Part shown: positions 8,487 through 16,008 of the stretch, piece after piece
Numbering within the stretch: position 1 is the first letter of the stretch
Layout: each line of letters starts with the position of its first letter
NCBI RefSeq assembly: GCF_018223745.1
Contig: NZ_CP073653.1
Location: forward strand, 3,682,001 to 3,746,000
Source: Clostridium beijerinckii
Lineage (GTDB): Bacteria; Bacillota; Clostridia; Clostridiales; Clostridiaceae
Direction: 5' to 3'
Length of the DNA: 64,000 nt
Notes under the pieces: model-generated
What the model was told of the DNA's origin: nothing
Databases searched by the model: none
The model's input: only the letters and a program-made list of their open reading frames with translations
Made by a program: the position numbers and the translations under genes

Positions 8487-8668
8487 TATGCATTGAAAAT
8501 ATAGTAAATTCAATCTCTTAAATAATAAGATTTCACAATTTGTCATTTTATTTTATTGATTCATGATTTAATAAAAATGTAAATCAACATTTCCCCTAAT
8601 TCTCTTATACCTTTAATTAATCTTGTAATGCAGCAAAGTTATCTTTCTTTACAATTGATATTATCTTT

Positions 8669-9928
8669 TCAAAATGTTTTGTATACTCTTTCAATATGTT
8701 TTACTGCATTTTCAAGTCCTTTTTCAGATTCAATAATATTTTTAATTTCTTCAGCATTTCGAATATATCTATCATTTTCCATCTCTTTAAATGCTTTAAC
8801 TAAATCATATACTTCAAGATTTTTTTCCTTTAATGGATGTGTAGTAAGTCCTTTTAAATAAAGTCTGTTAGCCCAAAACGGCTGATCTACAGTAAATGGC
8901 ATGATTAATTGTGGAACCCCACTAAGGAGAGCCTCTGACATAGTTCCGACTCCACCATGATGAATAATACATTTAGCTCTTCTAAATAGTAGTCTATGAG
9001 ATGCTTTTTTTACTGCCATAATATTATCATCATTTTCAAAAGTCATACCACTTGTTCCAGTTAAAACAATAGCTCTGTTACCGGTCTCCTTTAATGCTTT
9101 AATCAACTTATCTTTAAATATTTTAGGGTCTTTTAGATGCATACTGCTAAAAGACACAACAATAGGCTTGACACCGGATTTCAGAAAATCCTCCAATTCA
9201 TCATCAAGCTCAGTTTCAACTATATCTAAAAAGAAAAATCCTGAAAGAAAAACATTCTCCCTCCAAGTGTCTACTTCCTTAAAGAGAAACGGGCTAATCG
9301 GATATACTATCGGAATATTTTTCCCATTCACTTTAAACGCAAGCTCCCCTGCCTTTCTTTTTGGTAAATGCAATGATTTTTTTCTGAAGTCGTTAATATG
9401 TTTCATATAAGATAACTCTCCAAGTGAAGAAGCTTTATAAGAGAGTTTATTTAAGAATGGTCCAAAATTCTTATTAGCAGATATGGCCAGGTTGGGGAAT
9501 TCAGTAATCGGATAAACAATTGAAATAGGAGGCATACTGATGCAGGGAATATTTAAATATTCAGCAATATCAACTGCCCCTAGTGCTTTAGGATGATACA
9601 CTATGATATCTGCTCCTTTTGAAGCCTCTAAAAAGTCATCCATGCTTTTTCTATATGCGGGTGTAATTACTTCCTTTGCATACTTTAACATTCTAAAAAC
9701 ATTATAGTGTCCGCCATTAAAAATCTTTTTTCCTTCCTCACTCTCTAGGATAGCCATAAGGTCTGCTGAAGCTTCACAAAAACTCACACCGTTTTCCTGT
9801 ACAAAACTTTTAAAACTCGCCCCAGTGCACACCAATGCTTCATGCCTGTTTTTTATGAGTTCTTTTGCAAGTGCAACATATGGTTGAACATCGCCTCTGC
9901 TACCTAATGTTAAAAATACTACTTTCAT
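8669..9928 (-). CDS. UGT-type (GT1) glycosyltransferase
   Basis: 419 residues of the GT-B fold family related to macrolide, sterol and rhamnolipid glycosyltransferases. The N-terminal half opens with MKVVFLTLGSRGDVQPYVAL, the classic acceptor-domain start; the C-terminal half has the nucleotide-sugar binding signature CIIHHGGVGTMSEALLSGVP followed by FTVDQPFWANRL. It would glycosylate a small hydrophobic acceptor from a UDP- or TDP-sugar in the cytoplasm, often for resistance or storage; acceptor unknown. Start set at ATG 9928, nine bases after AAGGAG. It stands alone, with no polyketide or lipid genes nearby. Confidence 0.9.
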   Translation of the reverse strand: MKVVFLTLGSRGDVQPYVALAKELIKNRHEALVCTGASFKSFVQENGVSFCEASADLMAILESEEGKKIFNGGHYNVFRMLKYAKEVITPAYRKSMDDFLEASKGADIIVYHPKALGAVDIAEYLNIPCISMPPISIVYPITEFPNLAISANKNFGPFLNKLSYKASSLGELSYMKHINDFRKKSLHLPKRKAGELAFKVNGKNIPIVYPISPFLFKEVDTWRENVFLSGFFFLDIVETELDDELEDFLKSGVKPIVVSFSSMHLKDPKIFKDKLIKALKETGNRAIVLTGTSGMTFENDDNIMAVKKASHRLLFRRAKCIIHHGGVGTMSEALLSGVPQLIMPFTVDQPFWANRLYLKGLTTHPLKEKNLEVYDLVKAFKEMENDRYIRNAEEIKNIIESEKGLENAVKHIERVYKTF

Positions 9929-10129
9929 ACATAGTTTCTCCTTCACCAATATAATCAGTTGTTAGTTAAAACTATCCCCTGTTTATATTTCTTATGTCCT
10001 TACACTTAATATATTCTGTCCCATTACGAAACTGATAATTCACATAATATTACTATTACTTTTTATAAGAAAATGATGAAGATATTATTATTTAAATTAA
10101 TCTGATACTAACTTTCTACAGATTGTGTA

Positions 10130-10795
10130 TTACAGCTTGCTAAATGTTTGAATATCCCCTAATAAGGTTATTTTTTTATTATCAATAATTATTCCACCGG
10201 TATTTGTAATTGCGTATACTTTCTCTCTTTTTTCTTCTAATACCTTATTAATGTATTTATTCTGAATTTCAGTTTCTTCATAGTGAACTTCAATATCAAA
10301 ATCCTTAATCAAATTTAGTCCCGTATTGTATGTAAATATTTCATAATCTTCATCTGGAGTAATGTGATATTCTGATATTTGGATCATTGCTCCTGCACTA
10401 CTGCCAATAATAACACCTGTAAAATTTTCAATATCATCAATAAGATTAAACTCTTTAAGGCGTAACATCATTTTATCTGGCAGACCACCAGTAAAAAATA
10501 TTATGTTGGCATTTTTTATTTTGACTTTCGCATTTTCCTCTGTATCTTTAAAATAATTTATCCAATTTATATTTTCTTCTTCAATTCCGTAATTCAAAAA
10601 TAGAACAACAATACTTTCATAATATCTACCATTATTCTTACTATAGGCGTTCTGCCAATCATTATCACTACTTATATTTTCGCCAAATGAAAATGGGATT
10701 ATTAAAACTTTATCATTAGAATTTATATATTTCGATACTATATCTTTTGCCCAACTTTCATGAAAGTTATATAAACTAAACAACATATTTACCAT
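10130..10795 (-). CDS. Peptidase S51-like (dipeptidase E family) protein
   Basis: 221 residues of the type-1 glutamine amidotransferase-like fold. The nucleophile motif is GVIIGSSAGAMIQ, with Ser as in peptidase E and cyanophycinase, and NIIFFTGGLPDKMM forms the preceding Gly-rich turn. The His of the triad could be the one in FDIEVHYEETE. Peptidase E cleaves Asp-Xaa dipeptides; this shorter homologue may have another peptide substrate. GGAGGG lies 7 bases before the ATG and an array motif 28 bp further up. Single gene. Confidence 0.82.
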   Translation of the reverse strand: MVNMLFSLYNFHESWAKDIVSKYINSNDKVLIIPFSFGENISSDNDWQNAYSKNNGRYYESIVVLFLNYGIEEENINWINYFKDTEENAKVKIKNANIIFFTGGLPDKMMLRLKEFNLIDDIENFTGVIIGSSAGAMIQISEYHITPDEDYEIFTYNTGLNLIKDFDIEVHYEETEIQNKYINKVLEEKREKVYAITNTGGIIIDNKKITLLGDIQTFSKL

Positions 10796-10822
10796 AAATA
10801 TCCCTCCTTATTAATTCACAAC

Positions 10823-10842
10823 AATTTACTACTATGTTTTAT
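10823..10842 (-). promoter_or_regulatory. Array motif copy 4, upstream of peptidase gene
   Basis: Minus strand reads ATAAAACATAGTAGTAAATT (18/20). With the bases to its left it forms TACTATTA-N7-TAGTAGTA, nearly a perfect operator-like palindrome. GTTGTGAATTAA follows directly before the ribosome site. Confidence 0.6.
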
Positions 10843-10913
10843 AATAGTATGCCGAACTATTCCTAACTAAACTTTTCATGGCATTGCTTTTTAATTGGTT
10901 TAAAATCTTTTTT

Positions 10914-11033
10914 TCAAAGTTCAGTATTACCTTTTTCTATATGGTTTGGTCTTGGACCGATTCCTATAGATCGATTAACTCTTTCATCCAAGTGCTACAA
11001 TTAAGTACACTTGCTACACTTATATGCTTTCAT
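10914..11033 (-). pseudogene. Possible remnant of a small Cys-containing protein
   Basis: AAAGGGG precedes an ATG that opens MKAYKCSKCT and stops. Two stops later another frame reads HLDERVNRSIGIGPRPNHIE to a stop at 10914. The CxxC start and good ribosome site suggest a small zinc-ribbon protein that has been broken. A partial array motif (AATAGTAAATT) lies about 80 bp upstream at 11114, as before the other array genes. Could also be chance. Confidence 0.3.
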
Positions 11034-11173
11034 AATTTAATCCCCTTTATTTTAGAATTGCACATAAAAAATATCGCAAATCTATTCTTAGCTTTATGAA
11101 TAGTGCGATACTCTAATTTACTATTAAATTTTCAGATATAATAACATATATAAGTAACTCTACGAATTGGAAT

Positions 11174-11257
11174 TTATCTCTTCTTACCTTTTTTATTGTT
11201 AGCAACAAAAATGCATAAAAAAGTAGCACCTATTGCAATCCAAAGAGCAATATTCAT
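11174..11257 (-). CDS. 27-residue membrane peptide
   Basis: Encodes MNIALWIAIGATFLCIFVAN followed by the basic tail NKKGKKR: one membrane helix with a positively charged cytoplasmic end. It has one of the strongest ribosome sites in the window (GAGAGGAGG, 6 bases before ATG) and its own promoter 38 bp upstream, so it is very likely expressed. I do not recognise the family. It could be a small regulatory subunit or a toxin-like peptide. Confidence 0.65.
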   Translation of the reverse strand: MNIALWIAIGATFLCIFVANNKKGKKR

Positions 11258-11294
11258 TTAAATCCTCCTCTCAAATTACTATTCACCTTTTAGT

Positions 11295-11340
11295 ATTATA
11301 GCATATTTTGTAAATATCACACCATTCAATTTTCAAAGAA
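11295..11340 (-). promoter_or_regulatory. Promoter with extended -10, for the 27-residue peptide
   Basis: Minus strand TATGCTATAAT is an extended -10 (TG-N-TATAAT, -10 at 11295-11300). The upstream 45 bp, including TTTACAAAATATG and TTTGAAAATTGAAT, is nearly the same as at 14919-14975 before the CPCC gene. Confidence 0.6.
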
Positions 11341-11394
11341 CATTTTCATAATCTACTAAGTTAAATCTACATGTAATGCATTAACTATTTTCAT

Positions 11395-12390
11395 CTAATC
11401 TACAAGCCCATATCCTATTATTTTATGATTATCCATTCCTATAAACACAAAAATATTATTAGGAACATAATTAACATCTAATATAAATTCAACACAATAT
11501 GCATCCTTTCCCCAATAAGACTCATCAGTAAGTCCAACTCCTCCTGTTATAGTTTTTATAGAAATTTTACTATCTTTCCATGTTCCTTTTACTTTCTTTT
11601 GGGTTTCTGAATCTAATTGATTAAATGCAATTTCTCTAATATCTTGTTCTGATGAACTTATATCACTACATTCTTTAATTCCTGCAAACTGTTCTCCCAA
11701 AATGCTCTTTAAATCAGAAATGATTTTCTCATTCTTTCCAATATACTGAACAATAATATTTCCCTTTTTAAAGAAGTGAGGATATGAACTCCAACTAGCA
11801 CTTTTTGATTTTTCTTCCCCCCATGGTTCAGTAATTGTATATCCAAATCCATCTTTATTAATATTTAGTGAGTCTTTTTCCATTTCTGTATTGCTATTAT
11901 ATATATACACAACTAGTTGTTCATTACCAAAAGTTATTATTTTTCTTGTAGTTGGTAAGAAATCTTCATCTGCATCCTTCACTTCTAATTTATATCCGTT
12001 TAATTTCAAAATGCTCGTGAAATCATCAATAGTTGTGACTTTTCCACTACTTTCTGAATTTGATGTATTACTTTGCTCAGCCTGAATCCATGCGCCATCA
12101 AAACCTATGTTATATCCATCAATTGTTGTATTTTGGACCATAGCACCACTAGCAGATAAATAATACCACTTATCTCCATTTTGCAGCCAACCTATTTTCA
12201 TATATCCGTTGTTATCAAAGTAATATCACTTTCCGTCAATCTCTTTCCAACCTATTGACCATGGGCTACCTTCTGTATTCCACCATCCATTAGAATCCTG
12301 TTTCCATTCTGCATTTGCTACTATTTTATTTAATGTAAGTATCGAAGTTACTACCAATGAAGTCGCTATTATTTTATTTAAATTTTTCAT
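11395..12390 (-). pseudogene. Exported wall-binding-repeat protein, nonsense codon
   Basis: MKNLNKIIATSLVVTSILTL is a signal peptide and is followed by choline-binding-type wall repeats (WKEIDGK.YYFDNNGYMKIGW, then WLQNGDKWYYLSASGAM). Codon 55 (12226-12228) is TGA where every other repeat has TGG (Trp): one base kills the gene. After the repeats, about 200 residues of unknown C-terminal domain remain open to 11395. A related intact protein is at 40192-40929. Translation of the rest from an internal ATG at 12201 is possible but would lack the signal peptide. A partial array motif lies near 12428. Confidence 0.75.
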
Positions 12391-12399
12391 TTCTACTTA

Positions 12400-12744
12400 C
12401 CTCAATTTCATTTTTTATTTATACATAATAAATTACTATTATTAATTAGATTATAGCTTTACACAACACTTATTATAACATTAATTACAAAATATTACAC
12501 ATAACATACATATACTGGCTCTCTATTTTTAAGCCTTTTATTCCAATGTTTGAGGGTAATACATTACTCTGACCTATAAAGTTTTTAGCTTTTATTATTT
12601 ATTTATTTGTATAAGATACTTTAATCCATTTGAATCACTAAATATAATTACTAATATATTTAGTTGCAGCACACATATATGATCTGATAGCATATATGTG
12701 TGCTTTAAAACTTATGTAGGTATGCTAATATCAACTATTATGGT
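12400..12744. other. Intergenic region with shared promoter block
   Basis: Positions 12465-12600 match 5763-5900. The minus-strand extended -10 ATGTTATAAT is at 12472-12480 and would drive the wall-binding gene. Beyond it are a short hairpin near 12668-12705 (ACACATATATG/CATATATGTGT) and no gene. Confidence 0.5.
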
Positions 12745-12796
12745 AAAAATAAAAATACCAACTTTTCTTAAATAGAAATGTTGGTATTTTTATTTT
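12745..12796. terminator. Hairpin terminator, twin of 6802-6853
   Basis: Same AAAATACCAAC/GTTGGTATTTT stem as at 6802, differing at very few positions. No plus-strand gene precedes it here, so it probably arrived by duplication together with the repeat that follows. Confidence 0.7.
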
Positions 12797-12798
12797 GG

Positions 12799-12875
12799 CT
12801 GTGTTTTAATATTATGTTGAAATATAGCTTGAAGAAATTATAGCTTAGATTGTCCACCTATAATGCTCAATATAA
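12799..12875. repeat. Double-hairpin intergenic repeat, copy 2
   Basis: GGCTGTGTTTTAATATTATG then TTGAAATATAGCT, then the TATAG...CTATA palindrome. The changes in the first arm (A to G) keep pairing as G-T. Confidence 0.6.
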
Positions 12876-12974
12876 GATCATTGTGTATTATGTCTAAATC
12901 ATGCAAAAAAACACTGCAACTTCTAGATGATCATGTAATATTTCAATCTAGTCTTTACTTGTATTAATTGTTAC

Positions 12975-13268
12975 TCATGGATGATTACGATTTATTTTTA
13001 CTGGTATTGCCCAAACAAAAAGAGCCGTCGCTGGTCCAGCAATAAAAAAACAATCAATCAAAGATCTGTATTCTCTTGCAATATTTAAACCATTTATGAC
13101 TAAAGAACCAACACTACTAAATAAAAAAGCAATTATAACCAAACAAACTCTTCTGCTTATTTTATCACATATAAATTTTTCTATATCTACTTTTAAGCAG
13201 ATATTAAAACATATTAAAAAGGATACTACATATGTTGCAAGTGCTAAAAAATAATAATAACTTTTCAT
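12975..13268 (-). CDS. Small membrane protein, 97 residues
   Basis: Not recognised. Three hydrophobic segments: YYYFLALATYVVSFLICFNI, CLVIIAFLFSSVGSLVI and FIAGPATALFVWAIPV, with a charged loop (DIEKFICDKISRR) between the first two. Probably an integral membrane protein with the C-terminus KINRNHP. The start was set at ATG 13268 because GGGGAAGAG lies before it; the first ATG of the frame overlaps that site. Single gene with an array motif about 95 bp upstream and its own TATAAT box near 13325. Confidence 0.6.
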   Translation of the reverse strand: MKSYYYFLALATYVVSFLICFNICLKVDIEKFICDKISRRVCLVIIAFLFSSVGSLVINGLNIAREYRSLIDCFFIAGPATALFVWAIPVKINRNHP

Positions 13269-13361
13269 AAAAATACTCTTCCCCATCTATAAATAAAATG
13301 ACTTAATAACATTGTATTCCAATTATAACATATTTTTCAAATATTAAAATGTACGTTTTTT

Positions 13362-13418
13362 TATTTACCATTACGTTTTATGAGTTGGTTTGATTGCGCA
13401 CTAAAAACTCATAAAGCC
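13362..13418 (-). promoter_or_regulatory. Array motif copy 5 with paired stem
   Basis: Minus strand reads ATAAAACGTAATGGTAAATA at 13362-13381. Its left flank AACTCATAAA is repeated inverted (TTTATGAGTT) about 20 bp upstream, a perfect 10-bp stem. The left arm is preceded by ATTGGC, resembling AATGGC at copy 6. Confidence 0.6.
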
Positions 13419-13507
13419 AATGTATTAAATAATACTATTTTATAATTTGTTATTTGATTTTAACAATTTATGATTTAAGAAAAAATATACATTTGCTCTT
13501 TATAACA

Positions 13508-13792
13508 TTAGCCACCTCCACTATTTTTTAGGTCAACATACCATAATCCTAAATTACTTTTCTCTACGGCTATAAAATCAGGTCCAATTCCTGGATTTTC
13601 ACAGTAATATTTACCTTTCCATGGTATCTCATTACTCATATATATATCTGTTTTTAACGCCTTTGCTAAATATCCGTTAAAAAACAAGTGTGTTCTTATT
13701 GACTTTTCAGGTGTTGAATTGCAAAATAAATAACTTCCTGAAAACGCCAACACTATTATTACAAAGATAATACACTTCTTTAATACTTTCAC
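13508..13792 (-). CDS. Exported or membrane-anchored hypothetical protein, 94 residues
   Basis: The GTG start follows AAAGGAGGGGAG. KVLKKCIIFVIIVLAFSGSYLF is an N-terminal signal/anchor segment; the Cys after it lacks a proper lipobox. The remaining 70 residues (KSIRTHLFFNGYLAKALKTD, IPWKGKYYCENPG, GLWYVDLKNSGGG) are not recognised but contain a WxVDLK-like strand seen in small exported proteins. Single gene; a degenerate array motif lies about 50 bp upstream, flanked by GTTATG/CATAAC arms. Confidence 0.6.
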   Translation of the reverse strand: MKVLKKCIIFVIIVLAFSGSYLFCNSTPEKSIRTHLFFNGYLAKALKTDIYMSNEIPWKGKYYCENPGIGPDFIAVEKSNLGLWYVDLKNSGGG

Positions 13793-13919
13793 TTACTTCT
13801 CCCCTCCTTTATAAAAATTCCACTCTATTAATCAACAATAAATTTACTGTTATGACGCAATTTAAGAATACCATGACATAACTTTATAATTTATCTACTA
13901 CAACATGATACTCATTTTC

Positions 13920-14396
13920 TTAGAAGTTGTTTTTTAGTATATCATCAACTCGTATTGAAATACTTTCTTTACTTCCACTTTTCATAATTTCATTTAGTAG
14001 ATTTAAATCGTTGGAATTTAATTTAAAAATTCCAACGTAAGGCTGATCCACGTAAATATCATCATTCTCTTCATAGAATGACCTCCAACTAGTCCCCCCA
14101 TTTATAAAATTCAAACCAATTAGAGTAAATTTTGTTTTATCCGGAAAATTCGAAACACTATCTTTACTTGTCTTATTTGAATTTTTCAATATATTTAGCA
14201 AATTATCTATATCTGATTGTTTAGAAATAGTAATCTTTTCAACACCTTGACAATGGCTAATATTGATAAATTCAACACTACTTAATTGTTTTGACTTAGG
14301 CACTTCTAGTTGACTTTCCCTTAACATAAAAATCAAACCTACGGCAACAACAATACAAATTGTTACAACAACTAAACATTTCATCTTTCTATTCAT
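13920..14396 (-). CDS. Membrane-anchored protein, DUF5301-like
   Basis: 158 residues. MNRKMKCLVVVTICIVVAVG forms the N-terminal anchor, then an extracytoplasmic domain with VEFINIS, KITISKQSDIDNLLNILKNS and FTLIGLNFINGG. The pattern of a strand, a helix opening with I-D-N-L-L and paired strands resembles DUF5301 proteins of clostridia, a call I make with moderate confidence. The protein at 33773-34216 has a similar plan. The start was moved 28 codons in, to the ATG 6 bases after AAGGAG. Array motif upstream. Confidence 0.6.
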   Translation of the reverse strand: MNRKMKCLVVVTICIVVAVGLIFMLRESQLEVPKSKQLSSVEFINISHCQGVEKITISKQSDIDNLLNILKNSNKTSKDSVSNFPDKTKFTLIGLNFINGGTSWRSFYEENDDIYVDQPYVGIFKLNSNDLNLLNEIMKSGSKESISIRVDDILKNNF

Positions 14397-14439
14397 ATTA
14401 TTCTCCTTCACAAGATGCGAATTATACTTACTTCTCAAT

Positions 14440-14459
14440 AATTTACTATTACGTTTTAT
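14440..14459 (-). promoter_or_regulatory. Array motif copy 6, exact consensus
   Basis: Minus strand reads ATAAAACGTAATAGTAAATT followed by ATTG. Upstream is AATGGCTTTGTGATA, similar to ATTGGCTTTATGAG at copy 5. The gene 13920-14396 begins 44 bp downstream. Confidence 0.65.
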
Positions 14460-14547
14460 TTTAGTACTATGTAACTCCAAAATATCACAAAGCCATTAAT
14501 AATAATGTGATAATAATATACTTTTCAACTTTTGATTTGTAAAACTT

Positions 14548-14856
14548 CTATTCAGTAGAAAACTCACTTTTTCTTGGTTTTCGAACATGCTTTTTCATAT
14601 CATTTTCACATGCACCGTATTTTTTATAATTTTCTTGTCCTTCTCGTAAAGTTAGCCCGTGGTTAGCACCTGATTTTATATCTAATAATTTTTCTTGTGA
14701 AACATCTTCTGTTTCATTATATAATGATGTAATTGAATTGAATTTTTCATCCATAATAATATACGCATCATCTTCCCAAAAACAAACAGGACATATATCA
14801 AATTCAGCACGTGTTTCTAATGTCATATAGCCACAACACAAACATTTATATTTCAC
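14548..14856 (-). CDS. CPCC-family cysteine-rich protein
   Basis: About 102 residues. The start CLCCGYMTLE and DICPVCFWEDD form a CxxC...CxxC zinc-ribbon typical of the bacterial CPCC family (first motif CLCC rather than CPCC), followed by the conserved NHGLTLREGQENYKKYGAC. Function unknown; often near toxin-immunity loci. GTG at 14856 was chosen as start because AAAGGAG lies 6 bases before it and within the longer frame. Extended -10 promoter at 14919. Confidence 0.8.
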   Translation of the reverse strand: MKYKCLCCGYMTLETRAEFDICPVCFWEDDAYIIMDEKFNSITSLYNETEDVSQEKLLDIKSGANHGLTLREGQENYKKYGACENDMKKHVRKPRKSEFSTE

Positions 14857-14918
14857 ATATTCTCCTTTATCCATAATCTTTTTATCATCTCTAAAATTAT
14901 GATTTATTTAATATAGAT

Positions 14919-14975
14919 ATTATAACATATTTTGTAAATATCACATTATTCAATTTTCAAAGAATATGTTTTATA
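14919..14975 (-). promoter_or_regulatory. Promoter with extended -10, twin of 11295-11340
   Basis: Minus strand TATGTTATAAT (-10 at 14919-14924) with TTTACAAAA and CTTTGAAAATTGAAT upstream, nearly identical over 45 bp to the promoter of the 27-residue peptide. It would drive the CPCC gene. Confidence 0.6.
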
Positions 14976-15019
14976 GCAATTGCTACGCAAAAAAGGACCA
15001 TTAAGTTCATAATCCTAAA

Positions 15020-15637
15020 TTACTTAAAATATGTTTCAAATCCATTATTAACAATATATGAACCCTTTGGAACTTGAATTGCTACTAAATATATATTCAG
15101 ACAGTCGACACATGAACCCATTGCATTTAATAAGCATAGAAATATAGTGAATCCATTTAACCATCCGAAAAAATTCAGAATAAAAGGTAATACAACTGAC
15201 AGCAAAATGAAAGGCATAATAGAAATAATTAAAAATCTGCTCTTTTTGACTTTTTCAGTAGTGTAAACAAATCCGAAAAAGCCATTTATCCCCCAATATA
15301 TTTGACTTGATTTAAATACATTAGGTATAAAACAAGCGTGAAGAAATTCATGTATAGTCATAAAGATGAAAATTGCAACAATGTATATAAGAGTAAATAA
15401 ATTTACTGTGAAATTAATACTAAAGCCATGCCCACTACTACTAAAAATTTCTTTCAATTGTGGATATAAATAATAGGAAATAGCAATAGATATAATCCCA
15501 TTTATAAGCATAAAAGGCACTGATAGTAACATTGCTATACCCAAATTAGAGGGTTCTTTTAGTTTTGTCCATCCCTCTGATATTAGCTTAATACTAACTT
15601 CCTTATCTGCAGAAGGTATTTTCTTTAAATATCTCAT
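15020..15637 (-). CDS. DUF3267 membrane zinc-metalloprotease-like protein
   Basis: 205 residues with four to five hydrophobic segments. The second transmembrane segment carries MTIHEFLHACFIPN, an HExxH-type site (H-E-F-L-H) as in DUF3267 proteins, thought to be intramembrane zinc proteases. The second ligand may be the Asp in SCVDCLNIY near the C-terminus. N-terminal SADKEVSIKLISEGWTKL and SNLGIAMLLSVPFMLI fit the family. AAAGGA lies before the ATG. Last gene of the left array; substrate unknown. Confidence 0.82.
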   Translation of the reverse strand: MRYLKKIPSADKEVSIKLISEGWTKLKEPSNLGIAMLLSVPFMLINGIISIAISYYLYPQLKEIFSSSGHGFSINFTVNLFTLIYIVAIFIFMTIHEFLHACFIPNVFKSSQIYWGINGFFGFVYTTEKVKKSRFLIISIMPFILLSVVLPFILNFFGWLNGFTIFLCLLNAMGSCVDCLNIYLVAIQVPKGSYIVNNGFETYFK

Positions 15638-15689
15638 TAATTAAAATCCTTTCATCAAAACATAGTTGATTTTTATTGAATAATCCTTA

Positions 15690-16004
15690 TTTCGGTAAGT
15701 TACTACATAAAACTAGATTTATATAAAGAAAAATGCTTCAACTAGAAAGTAGAAACATTTTTATGTAGCAGGAATTTGAAAATGAGAGTCGAATTTATGT
15801 GGATATCAACTGAAGTTGAATCTATGCTTGTTCCATATATGCTCATGAAATATATACTAACTAGAAATAAGAATTATGCTAGTTCAAAGCCTGCCTTTGA
15901 TGCTAGCATATTGGACGCAACTGATCTTAGAATCATCCATCATAATTTCCTTAGAAACTGGAACAACAGCATAATTCTTATTTCGGTAAGTTACTGCATA
16001 AATT
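15690..16004. repeat. Long-hairpin element, mosaic copy (1)
   Basis: Contains CTAGAAATAAGAATTATGCT and, 130 bp on, its partner AGCATAATTCTTATTTCGG. The left part (AAAGTAGAAACATTTTTATG) is the B-type arm and the right part (AATTTCCTTAGAAACTGGAAC) the A-type arm of the family. ATTTCGGTAAGTTACT occurs at both ends. It abuts the hydF stop. Confidence 0.6.
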
Positions 16005-16008
16005 CTTC

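Noticed and set aside
10878..11099. Plus-strand 73-codon hydrophobic frame
   Set aside because: No ribosome site; antisense to the Cys-rich gene remnant, and its hydrophobicity follows from reading AT-rich antisense DNA.
800..15650. True integron (attC array)
   Set aside because: No integron integrase seen and the motif lacks the RYYYAAC/GTTRRRY core; kept only as a cassette-like array hypothesis.
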